Origin: Arcticibacterium luteifluviistationis
GTDB lineage: Bacteria > Bacteroidota > Bacteroidia > Cytophagales > Spirosomataceae
Reading direction: 5' to 3'
Assembly (NCBI RefSeq): GCF_003258705.1
Contig: NZ_CP029480.1
Coordinates: forward strand, 3,658,001 to 3,722,000
Length of the DNA stretch: 64,000 bases
The notes below the pieces were generated by a model. It was not told the origin of the DNA, ran no database searches, and saw only the letters and a program-made list of their open reading frames with translations. A program made the position numbers and the translations under genes. The first letter of the stretch is position 1. Each line of letters opens with the position of its first letter. Positions 1 to 8,344 of the stretch are shown one piece after another.

Positions 1-1
1 G

Positions 2-592
2 CTCGTAAGTTTACTAGTATTAGATGTAGGAGGTAAGACCTTTGATGTTTTCAACTATTTGGGTCTTATCCTCGCAATATTGGCCGTAGGCTTAGCCACT
101 TATCAAAAATCAGAGCATGGCTTAGGTTCTTCTTTATCTAGCTGGTATTTACCATTAGGCGTATTTTTAATGTATGGAATTACCAATGCTGCCATCAATT
201 ACTTGAATTTAGCATTCATCCCAAATCCTGAATTAACAATTCCTGTCACTTTGGTTATGGTTTTGGGAGCTGCCATAGCAGGCGTCATTCTTTTGAGCTT
301 TAGCTTAATCAGAAACAAAGAAAAATGGGAATGGAAAAACGCTTTGGCAGCCGTTACGCTGGGTGTACCAAACTTCTTATCGTTCTACTTAATTTTTCTC
401 GCTCTTAGCTCTTTTGGAAATAGTGGTGCTTTTGTTTACCCAATTTATAACATTGGCGTAATTGTTTTTTCAGCTGCCGTAGCAGCAATCTTTTTTAAAG
501 AAAAACTGAAACAAATCAACAGAATAGGCTTTGTATTGGCCCTAGTAGCCTTGTTTCTAATCTCTTACCAAGAGATCTCTAGCATGTTTTAA
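2..592 (+). CDS. DMT/EamA-like transporter, 3' part (5' end outside window)
   Basis: The reading frame is open to the left edge of the window (first complete codon at position 2), so this is the last ~196 residues of a longer protein and the TTG at 59 is not a real start. It is very hydrophobic, with about five or six membrane segments. Short charged loops (for example RNKEKWEWK) separate the helices, and the protein ends in a helix followed by QEISSMF. The alternation of helices and the small-residue-rich segments resemble the C-terminal half of drug/metabolite-transporter (EamA) permeases of the inner membrane; the substrate cannot be inferred. No partner gene is visible. Membrane protein is certain, the family is a recognition-level guess. 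Confidence 0.7.
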   Translation, partial: LVSLLVLDVGGKTFDVFNYLGLILAILAVGLATYQKSEHGLGSSLSSWYLPLGVFLMYGITNAAINYLNLAFIPNPELTIPVTLVMVLGAAIAGVILLSFSLIRNKEKWEWKNALAAVTLGVPNFLSFYLIFLALSSFGNSGAFVYPIYNIGVIVFSAAVAAIFFKEKLKQINRIGFVLALVALFLISYQEISSMF

Positions 593-698
593 GAAAACAA
601 AGTCACTTTTATAGCATTATTACATGATAGCACTGCACCTTTATCCGCTGCTTTCATCGAAAAGGGAACTTAGCTGAACATAATACTCGTTCTTTGAG

Positions 699-706
699 TA
701 TCTTTG
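699..706 (+). promoter_or_regulatory. candidate Bacteroidota -7 box upstream of der
   Basis: TATCTTTG matches the Bacteroidota -7 consensus TAnnTTTG and lies 50 bp before the der start codon. No convincing -33 TTTG is present at the usual distance, so this is a motif match only. Confidence 0.4.
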
Positions 707-756
707 CAGCCCTTTTCAGAAAAAGGGTTTAATTTTAGAAAAGTAAAGGAATTATT

Positions 757-2067
757 ATGGCAAATATCGTAGCAATAGTTGGACGCCCGAATGTAGGCAA
801 ATCAACCTTATTTAATAGGTTGGTAGAGCAACGTATGGCCATCACCGACAACGAATCTGGGGTTACCCGTGACCGTCACTATGGTGAGTCTGTTTGGACA
901 GAAAAATATTTTACAGTTATAGATACTGGTGGATACGTGGTAGGTTCTGAAGACACTTTTGAAGGTGCCATTAGAGACCAAGTAGCCATGGCCTTAGATG
1001 AAGCTACCGTAGTACTTTTTGTGGTTGACACCATGACTGGTCTTATCGACTTAGACAACGACTTTGCCAATGTGCTTCGTCGTTCTAAAAAGCCGATTAT
1101 AGTGGTAGCTAACAAAGCTGAGACTTTTGAAAGACAATCTTTAGTAGCACCTGAGTTTTACTCTTTAGGTATGGGTGAAGTTTTCCCTATATCCTCAACA
1201 GACGGCTCAGGAACAGGAGAATTATTAGACGAAGTGGTTAAGCACTTTGAAGATGATGGTATAGAAAACCCAGACGACGGTATTCCAAGAATCTCTATTT
1301 TAGGAAGACCAAACTCAGGAAAATCATCTTTCCTTAATGCTCTATTAGGAAAAGATAGAAGTATAGTAACAGACATTGCAGGTACCACTAGAGATTCTAT
1401 TGACACCCACTATAAACTTTACGGGAATCACTTTATTTTGACTGATACCGCTGGTATTAGAAAGAAAGCGAAAGTGCAGGAAAGTATAGAATTCTACTCG
1501 GTTTTACGTAGCCTCAAGGCCATGGAAAACTCCCAAGTATGTATCATTTTACTTGATGCAGAAAGAGGCTTAGAGTCTCAAGACATGCACATTATTGCTC
1601 ATGCTCATAATGCTAAAAAGGGTATTGTAATAATGATGAACAAGTGGGATTTGATTGAAAAGAGTTCGAAAACATCTGACCAGATGAAGAAAGAGATTTT
1701 GGAAAGACTGGCTCCGATGAACTACATGCCTATGATTTTTGCTTCAGCACTTAACAAGCAGAGAATATTTCAGGTGATAGAAAAGGCCATGGAAGTTTAT
1801 GAAAACAGAAGCATGAAAATTTCTACATCAAAAATCAATGATGTGATGCTTCCTATTATTGCCCATACCCCACCACCTGCTGTTAAGGGTAAGTATATCA
1901 GAATTAAATACGTTATGCAGCTGCCTACACCGTCGCCTACTTTTGTATTTTTCTGTAATCTTCCTCAGTATATTCGTGAAGCTTATGAGCGATTTTTGAA
2001 AAACAAACTCAGAGAAAACTTTGGCTTTGAAGGCTCTACCATAACGGTACTATTCAGAAAGAAATAA
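757..2067 (+). CDS. der: ribosome-assembly GTPase Der (EngA)
   Basis: Der is an essential cytoplasmic GTPase with two G domains that assists 50S subunit maturation. The 436-residue length is normal for the family. The first P-loop is GRPNVGKST at residues 9-17, with a DTGGY switch segment. The second domain carries GRPNSGKSS near residue 183, DTAGIRKKAKV and NKWD, and is followed by the KH-like C-terminal domain (residues ~350-436). The ATG start places the beta strand and P-loop at the expected distance from the N-terminus. The first G domain reads NKAE where NKxD is the textbook G4 motif. The gene appears monocistronic, with a candidate -7 box at 699-706. Confidence 0.97.
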   Translation: MANIVAIVGRPNVGKSTLFNRLVEQRMAITDNESGVTRDRHYGESVWTEKYFTVIDTGGYVVGSEDTFEGAIRDQVAMALDEATVVLFVVDTMTGLIDLDNDFANVLRRSKKPIIVVANKAETFERQSLVAPEFYSLGMGEVFPISSTDGSGTGELLDEVVKHFEDDGIENPDDGIPRISILGRPNSGKSSFLNALLGKDRSIVTDIAGTTRDSIDTHYKLYGNHFILTDTAGIRKKAKVQESIEFYSVLRSLKAMENSQVCIILLDAERGLESQDMHIIAHAHNAKKGIVIMMNKWDLIEKSSKTSDQMKKEILERLAPMNYMPMIFASALNKQRIFQVIEKAMEVYENRSMKISTSKINDVMLPIIAHTPPPAVKGKYIRIKYVMQLPTPSPTFVFFCNLPQYIREAYERFLKNKLRENFGFEGSTITVLFRKK

Positions 2068-2146
2068 TCGCCTAGTCTTTTCTTAAAGACAGGTTAGACA
2101 AATAATTGCATATAAAAACTGTACATTGGAGTAACATAAAACTCCT

Positions 2147-3043
2147 ATGAGACAGTTTTTAGCATTATTGGGTATTTCGTTCTGCTTTCTCGCCTGCGAG
2201 AAAACGGAAGTAGCTAAGACAGAGCGGCAAAGGCTCAGTGGCTACAAATACGTTTACAGCGATGCTGCCAAAAGAGATGTTTACTCAGCCGTTTATAGTT
2301 ATGACGAAAATGGCAATCTAGCATCTGAAGCACAGAATGACACCACTTATTTGATAGGTGTAGGACAAATAGTACCGGTAAAAACCACCCACAGGTATTT
2401 TTATGATACCGAAGGTTTTGTGATAAAGAAAACTAGCGAAGCCCTTAGCATAAGGCTTACCGCAAACACAGAAATCACCTATACCTATAGAAATGGGCTG
2501 CTGTCGCTAGAAGATTTCGGTAATAATGTGAGAGAGTACCGCTACAACAGCCTTGGAGAACTCACAACGGCCATTTTTACCAGTAAAACTTCAGGCAACA
2601 AAACGGTCGCGGAATATCTAGATGACATCCCTACTGACCTAATTAAAACCACGGAAGGCTTCACCTATTTACAAGATAATGAGAGGACTTTTCTTGATAG
2701 TGATTTACTCCTAAGGCGATATGAAAAATTCAGTAATGACGAGCTGATTTTTGAGCAGGATTATACACTTCAAAAAAGCGGTTTGCCACAGTCTGCCCTA
2801 CCAAACTTTAAGGGTTTCCCTAAAATTAAAGCCTTTGATTACCGAAAAGGCATAGAAAAAGAAATAGTGACCTACAAAAGCACTGAGGGTATAAGAGTTC
2901 TTTCCGACCAAAGAATACTGAACCCAGAATTTGACCAAAATGGGTATTTGATTAAAAACAGTGGTCATGAACTTATCAATCAGGAAACCGACAAATCACT
3001 TTATAGAGAACTACTTTTTGAGTACTACTATGAAAATTATTAG
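2147..3043 (+). CDS. putative lipoprotein of unknown function, YD-repeat-like
   Basis: The 298-residue product starts with a short lipoprotein signal, with lipobox FLAC and Cys17 followed by Glu-Lys, so it is probably anchored in the periplasm or outer membrane. The mature part contains several segments such as YSYDENGNL, HRYFYDTEGFV and REYRYNSLGEL. These resemble the YD/RHS-type beta repeats found in many Bacteroidota lipoproteins. I do not recognise a specific function. The stop codon overlaps the stop of the convergent GH13 gene by 4 bp (3040-3043), leaving no room for a terminator between them. Confidence 0.8.
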   Translation: MRQFLALLGISFCFLACEKTEVAKTERQRLSGYKYVYSDAAKRDVYSAVYSYDENGNLASEAQNDTTYLIGVGQIVPVKTTHRYFYDTEGFVIKKTSEALSIRLTANTEITYTYRNGLLSLEDFGNNVREYRYNSLGELTTAIFTSKTSGNKTVAEYLDDIPTDLIKTTEGFTYLQDNERTFLDSDLLLRRYEKFSNDELIFEQDYTLQKSGLPQSALPNFKGFPKIKAFDYRKGIEKEIVTYKSTEGIRVLSDQRILNPEFDQNGYLIKNSGHELINQETDKSLYRELLFEYYYENY

Positions 3044-6000
3044 CGGATAAAAATCCTTTTGCTATGCGTTCCTTTTTCTGTCAAAATCTGTAAAATATAC
3101 GTTCCTGAATTTAAGCCTTCGGTATTTAAATACTTTACATTTTCAAATGTCCTCAGCTTTTCTCCTTTCATATTGAAAAGGTTAGCCCCTTTTAACTTTT
3201 CAGACGACTGCACCTTTAAAACGCCCTCACTTGGATTAGGATAAACCAGAATATTTTGTCTTGACTCGGTGGCTAAAACGACCTCTTCAGAAAGGGCAAA
3301 ATCCATAAAAATATCACCACCCGTTTTACTTTTCCCTTCTAAGCTTCCATCCTCATTTCTAAAAACCATACCTATTCTGTACCAAGTGGCACTAGCTGGC
3401 ACTCCAGAGAAATATTTATTGGGTGTAAGCGTAATCTGCCATTTAGTATCAGAGCCACTGACTTTGGTCATTTGACCTATTCCATCATCTTGCCCCCAGT
3501 TTCCTTTAGTGTATTCCCAGTTTTCGTCAAAAAGCGAAGCAGTAATAATACCGGCATGCATATATACCTTTTTAGCTCCCACCAAGCCTGCTGTGCCACT
3601 TCCATTAGCGGCAGCCGCATCAAAAGTGATAGTGATTGGCGTGCCTTTATAAAACTCTTTTGGATTAATCTTTACTACTTCCGCTTCCGATTTTAAGTTT
3701 AGCCAGATAAGCTCTTTGCCATAACCAAAGCCTTGAGTTAGGGTATCCTTACTTTTTAAATAAAGACCAATCTTATAAATTTCTTCCTGCTCAGGGACAC
3801 CAAAATACGCTCTAGGATTTAAGCTTAATTGCCAGATATTCTCTTCGGTAGAGCTTAAAGTAAATTCATTCTCAGGACTTGGGTCAATCTTCAGATATTT
3901 TAAATCCACACTATTGGGTGAATCTGTGACAACGCCTGCAGCCAGAAAAATTTGGTCAAGGTCTTTAAAGTCGCCCTCACTCTCTGCCAAGTTTGCTCTT
4001 AAATTAAGCGTCACATCCGTCCCAGCCGAAAAACTCTCTGGCTCTGTAAAAACAATAGGCTCAAAAGTGGTAACCAAACCCCCTTCTAGTTCCTCTAGCT
4101 TCACCGAAGTATAAATATGAAACTCCCCTGGGCTGAGGTCAAAAACATGCTTTTCAGTACTAAGGTTTAATGAATCACCCGAAAAGTAATCAAACCACTT
4201 TCCTTTTTTAGGAAAAGCTATTTCTTTAGACTGAGCATTTATATCAAAGTTTCCTACTATGAAAGCATCCATTTCCTCTGCCTCAAAACTTATGCTTTTC
4301 ACGGCTTGATTTAAAGAGCTTTTGACCGTTCCTTCTGAGAATGTAGCTCTGTTATTTTGAACAAGGTTTATGATAGCTGCATAAGCTTTGTACAAGTCTC
4401 TTCGCTCTTTTTGTTCGTAATAGCCTAAGCCACCTTCACCCCAAGCTTGAGGTTTATTTCCTACTCTGCCATTAAAATCAATGGCCACATCATAGCCGAG
4501 CTCTTGAAACTGCCACATCATTTTTGGGCCAGGCAGCGTAAAGAAAAAGGCGGCTAACATTTTATCCCTATTGAGTGCTATTAGCTCATTATTGGTATCA
4601 TAAGTTGTTGTTTTTAGGGTACTATTGTCTGCTTTATAAATCAATCGCTCCTCATCATGGCTTTCCATGTAAGCCACTTTTCCTAAATCAGCTACACCAG
4701 AAATATCAGTGGTGGCTTTACCTGTCAATAAATCTCCATACGTATGCGTGTAATTCCCCCAAGTAAGCATTCCTGAAGCTTGAAGTTCGTCTTCTTCATT
4801 ATTAGCAGCAAAGTGTTCTAAAATCACATAGGCGTCTTCCTTTTGCTCCCATATTTTACTCGCCATTCTTTTTAGAATCGCTATTCGCGAATCATCTTTT
4901 TGACCCCATTTATCTATGTTATCAGGATTGTTGGTTTGCGTAAAACCCTTTGACAAGTCAAAACGAAAACCATCAAAATGAAATTCATTGAGCCAATAGG
5001 CATTCACATCATCTACAAAAGACTGTGTATAAGAGCTTTCGTGATTAAAATCATAACCCACATTAAAAGGGTGCTTTGGCTCTTGATTAAACCATGGGCT
5101 ATCTGCGGCAGGTCTACTATTGGCGGCATCCCAGTACATTTTCACCATGGCATTTTGGCCGTAGGCGTGATTTAAAACCATGTCCAAAATCACAGCGAAT
5201 CCTTCCTCATGAGCTTTCTGAATAAAGTTTTTCAGGTCATCCTTTGAACCATAATATTTATCTGGAGCAAAAAAGTAGCTAGGATTATAACCCCAACTTT
5301 CGTTTCCTTCAAACTCCATAATAGGCATAAGCTCTATGGCATTTACACCTAAAGTTTTCAAATAACTTAGCGTGTCCGCTAGGTCTTTATAGCTATGAGA
5401 GCCCAGAAAATCTCTGACTAATAACTCGTAAATTATCAAGTTCTCCTTCTCTGGTTTTTGCCAAGCGTTTTCACTTTGACCCCAGTCAAAAGCCTTTTGA
5501 CCCGTTTTTAAAACGGTGGCTATACCAAAATCTGTTCGCTGATATGATGGCAAATTAGGATATACATCCTGTGGAATATAGTTATCATTCCAAGGGTCGG
5601 CCACTTTATCGGCATAAGGGTCTCCTATTTTTATGTCACCATCTACCCAATATTGAAAAACGTACTCTTTTGAAGGTGTTAGATTTTCAATTTCTAACCA
5701 AAACAATTCACCATCAGGTGTTTGGTTCATCAAAAACTCATCTTTGACTTCCCAATTGGTAAAATCACCTACCACGTAAACAAAATCCTTTTGCGGAGCT
5801 TCCAATACTAAAGTTACCTTAGACTGGTCTTCCGTATAGTTTATTCCCTTTTTTAGTCCAAGAGGTAGCTCTACAGTACTGATTGTTTTTTGAATCACAA
5901 ATTGATATTCCTTGCTTATGTTTTGGGTATCTGCCTCAAAAATGGCTTCTGCCAAAAGGCTTGCTTTCTGAGTTACTTTTGGTGTATAGTCAAAATCAAT

Positions 6001-6633
6001 GGTCTGACTATTGTTCACCGAACTTAATAATTCAAAGCCCTTACCTTGGTCTAAATATAAGGAAAGCTTTGTAGCTTCGGTAGATGCATCGGCTCTAAAA
6101 CTAACAGGCTCCCCGTCTTTCAAATAAAGGCTAGGCTCTGTAGGAGCTAAAATTTGGACATAATTATTGACTGCGATATCAATGTAAATATCACCGTTTG
6201 AAGCTACGCTACCACCATTAAAATCACCTGGATTTCCTTTTCCTTCACTACTCCCATTGGCATTTCTAAATACCATGGAAAGTCTAAAAATATTGATGCC
6301 TGCTGGCACACCATAATAAGCCGCAATGTTTGAGATTTTAATTGACCAGAGGTCGTCTTGACCAGCCACTTTGGTCATTTTTCCTAAGCCATCATCTTCT
6401 CCCCAGTTTCCTTTGACATACTCCCATGCGGTTCCGTTTGGCTGGTCTATTACCACGCCAGAGTGCATGTAAACATTTGTGGTTCCCACCAAACCTTGAG
6501 TGCCCTGCGAGGCATCAAAAAATATTTCTATTTCATCATTAAGACTAGGGTTTTCGGGAGTAACTTTTACTATCTGAGCTTGCGAGCATAGCAAGCCAAA
6601 TACGAAAAGAATGGAAAGTGTTATTTTTTGCAT
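3040..6633 (-). CDS. secreted GH13 alpha-amylase family enzyme with three repeated beta modules and a type IX sorting domain
   Basis: The 1197-residue protein has a signal peptide ending near SQAQ (residue 20). A first beta module spans ~22-155, and a CBM48/E-set-like segment lies around 275-345 (FVYVVGDFTNWEV). The GH13 barrel covers ~395-770. Catalytic signatures are visible: DMVLNH (484-489), GFRFDL with nucleophile Asp559, VILEHF with acid/base Glu606, and ESHDEE with Asp660. After a beta domain come two more copies of the first module (a divergent one ~858-982 and a close one ~988-1112). The end (~1127-1197) has YPNPSEGVL and a final KRIFIR, typical of type IX secretion C-terminal domains. 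It should act on alpha-glucans outside the cell. The exact substrate is not readable. Confidence 0.92.
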   Translation of the reverse strand: MQKITLSILFVFGLLCSQAQIVKVTPENPSLNDEIEIFFDASQGTQGLVGTTNVYMHSGVVIDQPNGTAWEYVKGNWGEDDGLGKMTKVAGQDDLWSIKISNIAAYYGVPAGINIFRLSMVFRNANGSSEGKGNPGDFNGGSVASNGDIYIDIAVNNYVQILAPTEPSLYLKDGEPVSFRADASTEATKLSLYLDQGKGFELLSSVNNSQTIDFDYTPKVTQKASLLAEAIFEADTQNISKEYQFVIQKTISTVELPLGLKKGINYTEDQSKVTLVLEAPQKDFVYVVGDFTNWEVKDEFLMNQTPDGELFWLEIENLTPSKEYVFQYWVDGDIKIGDPYADKVADPWNDNYIPQDVYPNLPSYQRTDFGIATVLKTGQKAFDWGQSENAWQKPEKENLIIYELLVRDFLGSHSYKDLADTLSYLKTLGVNAIELMPIMEFEGNESWGYNPSYFFAPDKYYGSKDDLKNFIQKAHEEGFAVILDMVLNHAYGQNAMVKMYWDAANSRPAADSPWFNQEPKHPFNVGYDFNHESSYTQSFVDDVNAYWLNEFHFDGFRFDLSKGFTQTNNPDNIDKWGQKDDSRIAILKRMASKIWEQKEDAYVILEHFAANNEEDELQASGMLTWGNYTHTYGDLLTGKATTDISGVADLGKVAYMESHDEERLIYKADNSTLKTTTYDTNNELIALNRDKMLAAFFFTLPGPKMMWQFQELGYDVAIDFNGRVGNKPQAWGEGGLGYYEQKERRDLYKAYAAIINLVQNNRATFSEGTVKSSLNQAVKSISFEAEEMDAFIVGNFDINAQSKEIAFPKKGKWFDYFSGDSLNLSTEKHVFDLSPGEFHIYTSVKLEELEGGLVTTFEPIVFTEPESFSAGTDVTLNLRANLAESEGDFKDLDQIFLAAGVVTDSPNSVDLKYLKIDPSPENEFTLSSTEENIWQLSLNPRAYFGVPEQEEIYKIGLYLKSKDTLTQGFGYGKELIWLNLKSEAEVVKINPKEFYKGTPITITFDAAAANGSGTAGLVGAKKVYMHAGIITASLFDENWEYTKGNWGQDDGIGQMTKVSGSDTKWQITLTPNKYFSGVPASATWYRIGMVFRNEDGSLEGKSKTGGDIFMDFALSEEVVLATESRQNILVYPNPSEGVLKVQSSEKLKGANLFNMKGEKLRTFENVKYLNTEGLNSGTYILQILTEKGTHSKRIFIR

Positions 6634-6719
6634 TTCAATAGGTTATTGTCTTACAAAATTAGGTCTAAACTGCTTCCCATTCGCCCCGATTTAAAATAAC
6701 CGCACACCTTAGAAAACAG

Positions 6720-6747
6720 CAAAAGCAGCCACTAATGACTGCTTTTG
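6720..6747 (-). terminator. hairpin terminator of the sulfatase-GH2-sulfatase operon
   Basis: Inverted repeat CAAAAGCAG / CTGCTTTTG with a short loop, 53 bp downstream of the stop at 6800 on the minus strand and followed by a T-rich stretch in that direction. It separates the operon from the GH13 gene. Confidence 0.65.
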
Positions 6748-6799
6748 TGTACCGATTTATAAATGGACACAAATACTCCTTATGAATAATCAATTTTTA

Positions 6800-8338
6800 T
6801 CAATGCAAGACCACATCTGTTTGCATAGGTTTGAAGAAGCCCTCCGTAGCTTTTTCGAACTCCTCTTTCAAAGAATTCCCCGTGTCTGCCTGCTTTTTAA
6901 AAATATCATTTTGCTGACCTGGGTCATTCTTAATATCATAAAGCTGCTCATCTTCACTTACGCCTACTTCAATGTTAACCTGCTTATTCACAGCATTTCC
7001 TTTATATCTTGGAATATAGGCTAAATCACCTTTTCGGTAAGACAAACGACCAGTAGCTTCTAAAACTAAGTTTTCTCTGCCAACTTCACTCTCCCCTAAA
7101 AATGTATCAATAAAGTTCTTGCTGTCTTCAAAATCAGACTTCGCACCAATTAAAGTAGCAAAAGATGAAGCCAAATCTAACTGGCAAACCATAGCATCTG
7201 AAACGCTTGGTTTAACTTTTCCTTTCCAAGAAACTATTAAAGGGATTTTAGTACCTGCCTCAAAAAGGCTATACTTTCCACCTCTCAATACACCTGCTGG
7301 TGTATGGTCGCCTAGTTTTTCAACAGCTTCATCAAAGTAACCATCGTTTAAAACTGGTCCATTATCGCTAGAGAAAACAACCAATGTGTTTTCTAAAAGA
7401 CCTTTTGACTCTAGGTGTTTCATTATTTCTCCTACACACCAATCTGCCTCTAAAATAGCATCTCCTCTTGGCCCTAACCCTGACTTGCCAACAAATCGCT
7501 GATGTGGAACTCTAGGAACATGTGGCTCATGAAGAGCATAATACATAAAGAAAGGTTTTTCAGATTCGGTACTTTTATCAATTTGACCTTTAGCAATGTC
7601 AAGAAAATGGTCTGCCATATCTTCATCAACCCAAAGAGCAGACTTACCACCTTTCATGTAGCCAATACGCGGCACACCATTATGCACCGATTGATTATGA
7701 CCATGATGCCATTTCATTTTAGTCATTAATTCAGGATTACTAATAGCCGTTGGCTCTCCCTCAAAATTCTCCTTATAACTCACAAAAAGTGAATCGTCAG
7801 CAGAAAGATTATCTACCCTTCTATTATCTACAAATACGGTTGGCGTTCTGTCATTTGTGGCAGCCATAATGTAAGAATAGTCGAAACCGATATCGTTCGG
7901 AGTAACAGATATATCTTCATTCCAGTTGATACTTCCATTACCTAAACCCAGATGCCATTTTCCTACTACAGAGGTTTGATAGCCCTGACTTTTAAACATA
8001 TCTGCCATGGTATAAGACGCAGAGTCGATAAGCATTGGAGCATCGCCAGCTAAAATCTTAGCCCTTTCATTTTTCCACGGGTATTGACCTGTCAACAATG
8101 CATACCTACTTGGAGAACAAGTAGCGGAAGTAGCATAAGCATTTGTAAACCTTACCCCATTTGCTGCTAAAGCATCAATGTTAGGTGTATTTAACGTTCC
8201 CTGACCATAAGCACTTACGTCTCCATAACCGAGGTCATCGGCATAAATCACTAAAACATTGGGTTGTTTCTTTTCTTCTTCCTGCGTGCAGGAAATAAAC
8301 ATGCTAGCCAAAGCGAGCGTTGCGAGTACTTTTTTCAT
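6800..8338 (-). CDS. lipoprotein sulfatase (S1 family)
   Basis: This 512-residue arylsulfatase-type enzyme hydrolyses sulfate esters, probably on a polysaccharide or glycan. It begins with a lipoprotein signal (FISC, Cys17), placing it on a periplasmic or outer membrane face. The metal-binding start VIYADDLGYGD (residues ~30-40) and the sulfatase signature CSPSR (Cys74) are intact, so Cys74 can be converted to formylglycine. Later conserved features include GKWHLG and SSDNGP. The gene lies 6 bp after the GH2 gene and is last in a three-gene operon that also carries a second sulfatase. No sulfatase-maturating enzyme is present in this window. Substrate is unknown. Confidence 0.94.
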   Translation of the reverse strand: MKKVLATLALASMFISCTQEEEKKQPNVLVIYADDLGYGDVSAYGQGTLNTPNIDALAANGVRFTNAYATSATCSPSRYALLTGQYPWKNERAKILAGDAPMLIDSASYTMADMFKSQGYQTSVVGKWHLGLGNGSINWNEDISVTPNDIGFDYSYIMAATNDRTPTVFVDNRRVDNLSADDSLFVSYKENFEGEPTAISNPELMTKMKWHHGHNQSVHNGVPRIGYMKGGKSALWVDEDMADHFLDIAKGQIDKSTESEKPFFMYYALHEPHVPRVPHQRFVGKSGLGPRGDAILEADWCVGEIMKHLESKGLLENTLVVFSSDNGPVLNDGYFDEAVEKLGDHTPAGVLRGGKYSLFEAGTKIPLIVSWKGKVKPSVSDAMVCQLDLASSFATLIGAKSDFEDSKNFIDTFLGESEVGRENLVLEATGRLSYRKGDLAYIPRYKGNAVNKQVNIEVGVSEDEQLYDIKNDPGQQNDIFKKQADTGNSLKEEFEKATEGFFKPMQTDVVLH

Positions 8339-8344
8339 TTAAGA

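Noticed and set aside
2068-2146. Weak hairpin GTCTTT/AAAGAC after der
   Set aside because: The 6-bp stem has no T-run, too weak to call a terminator.
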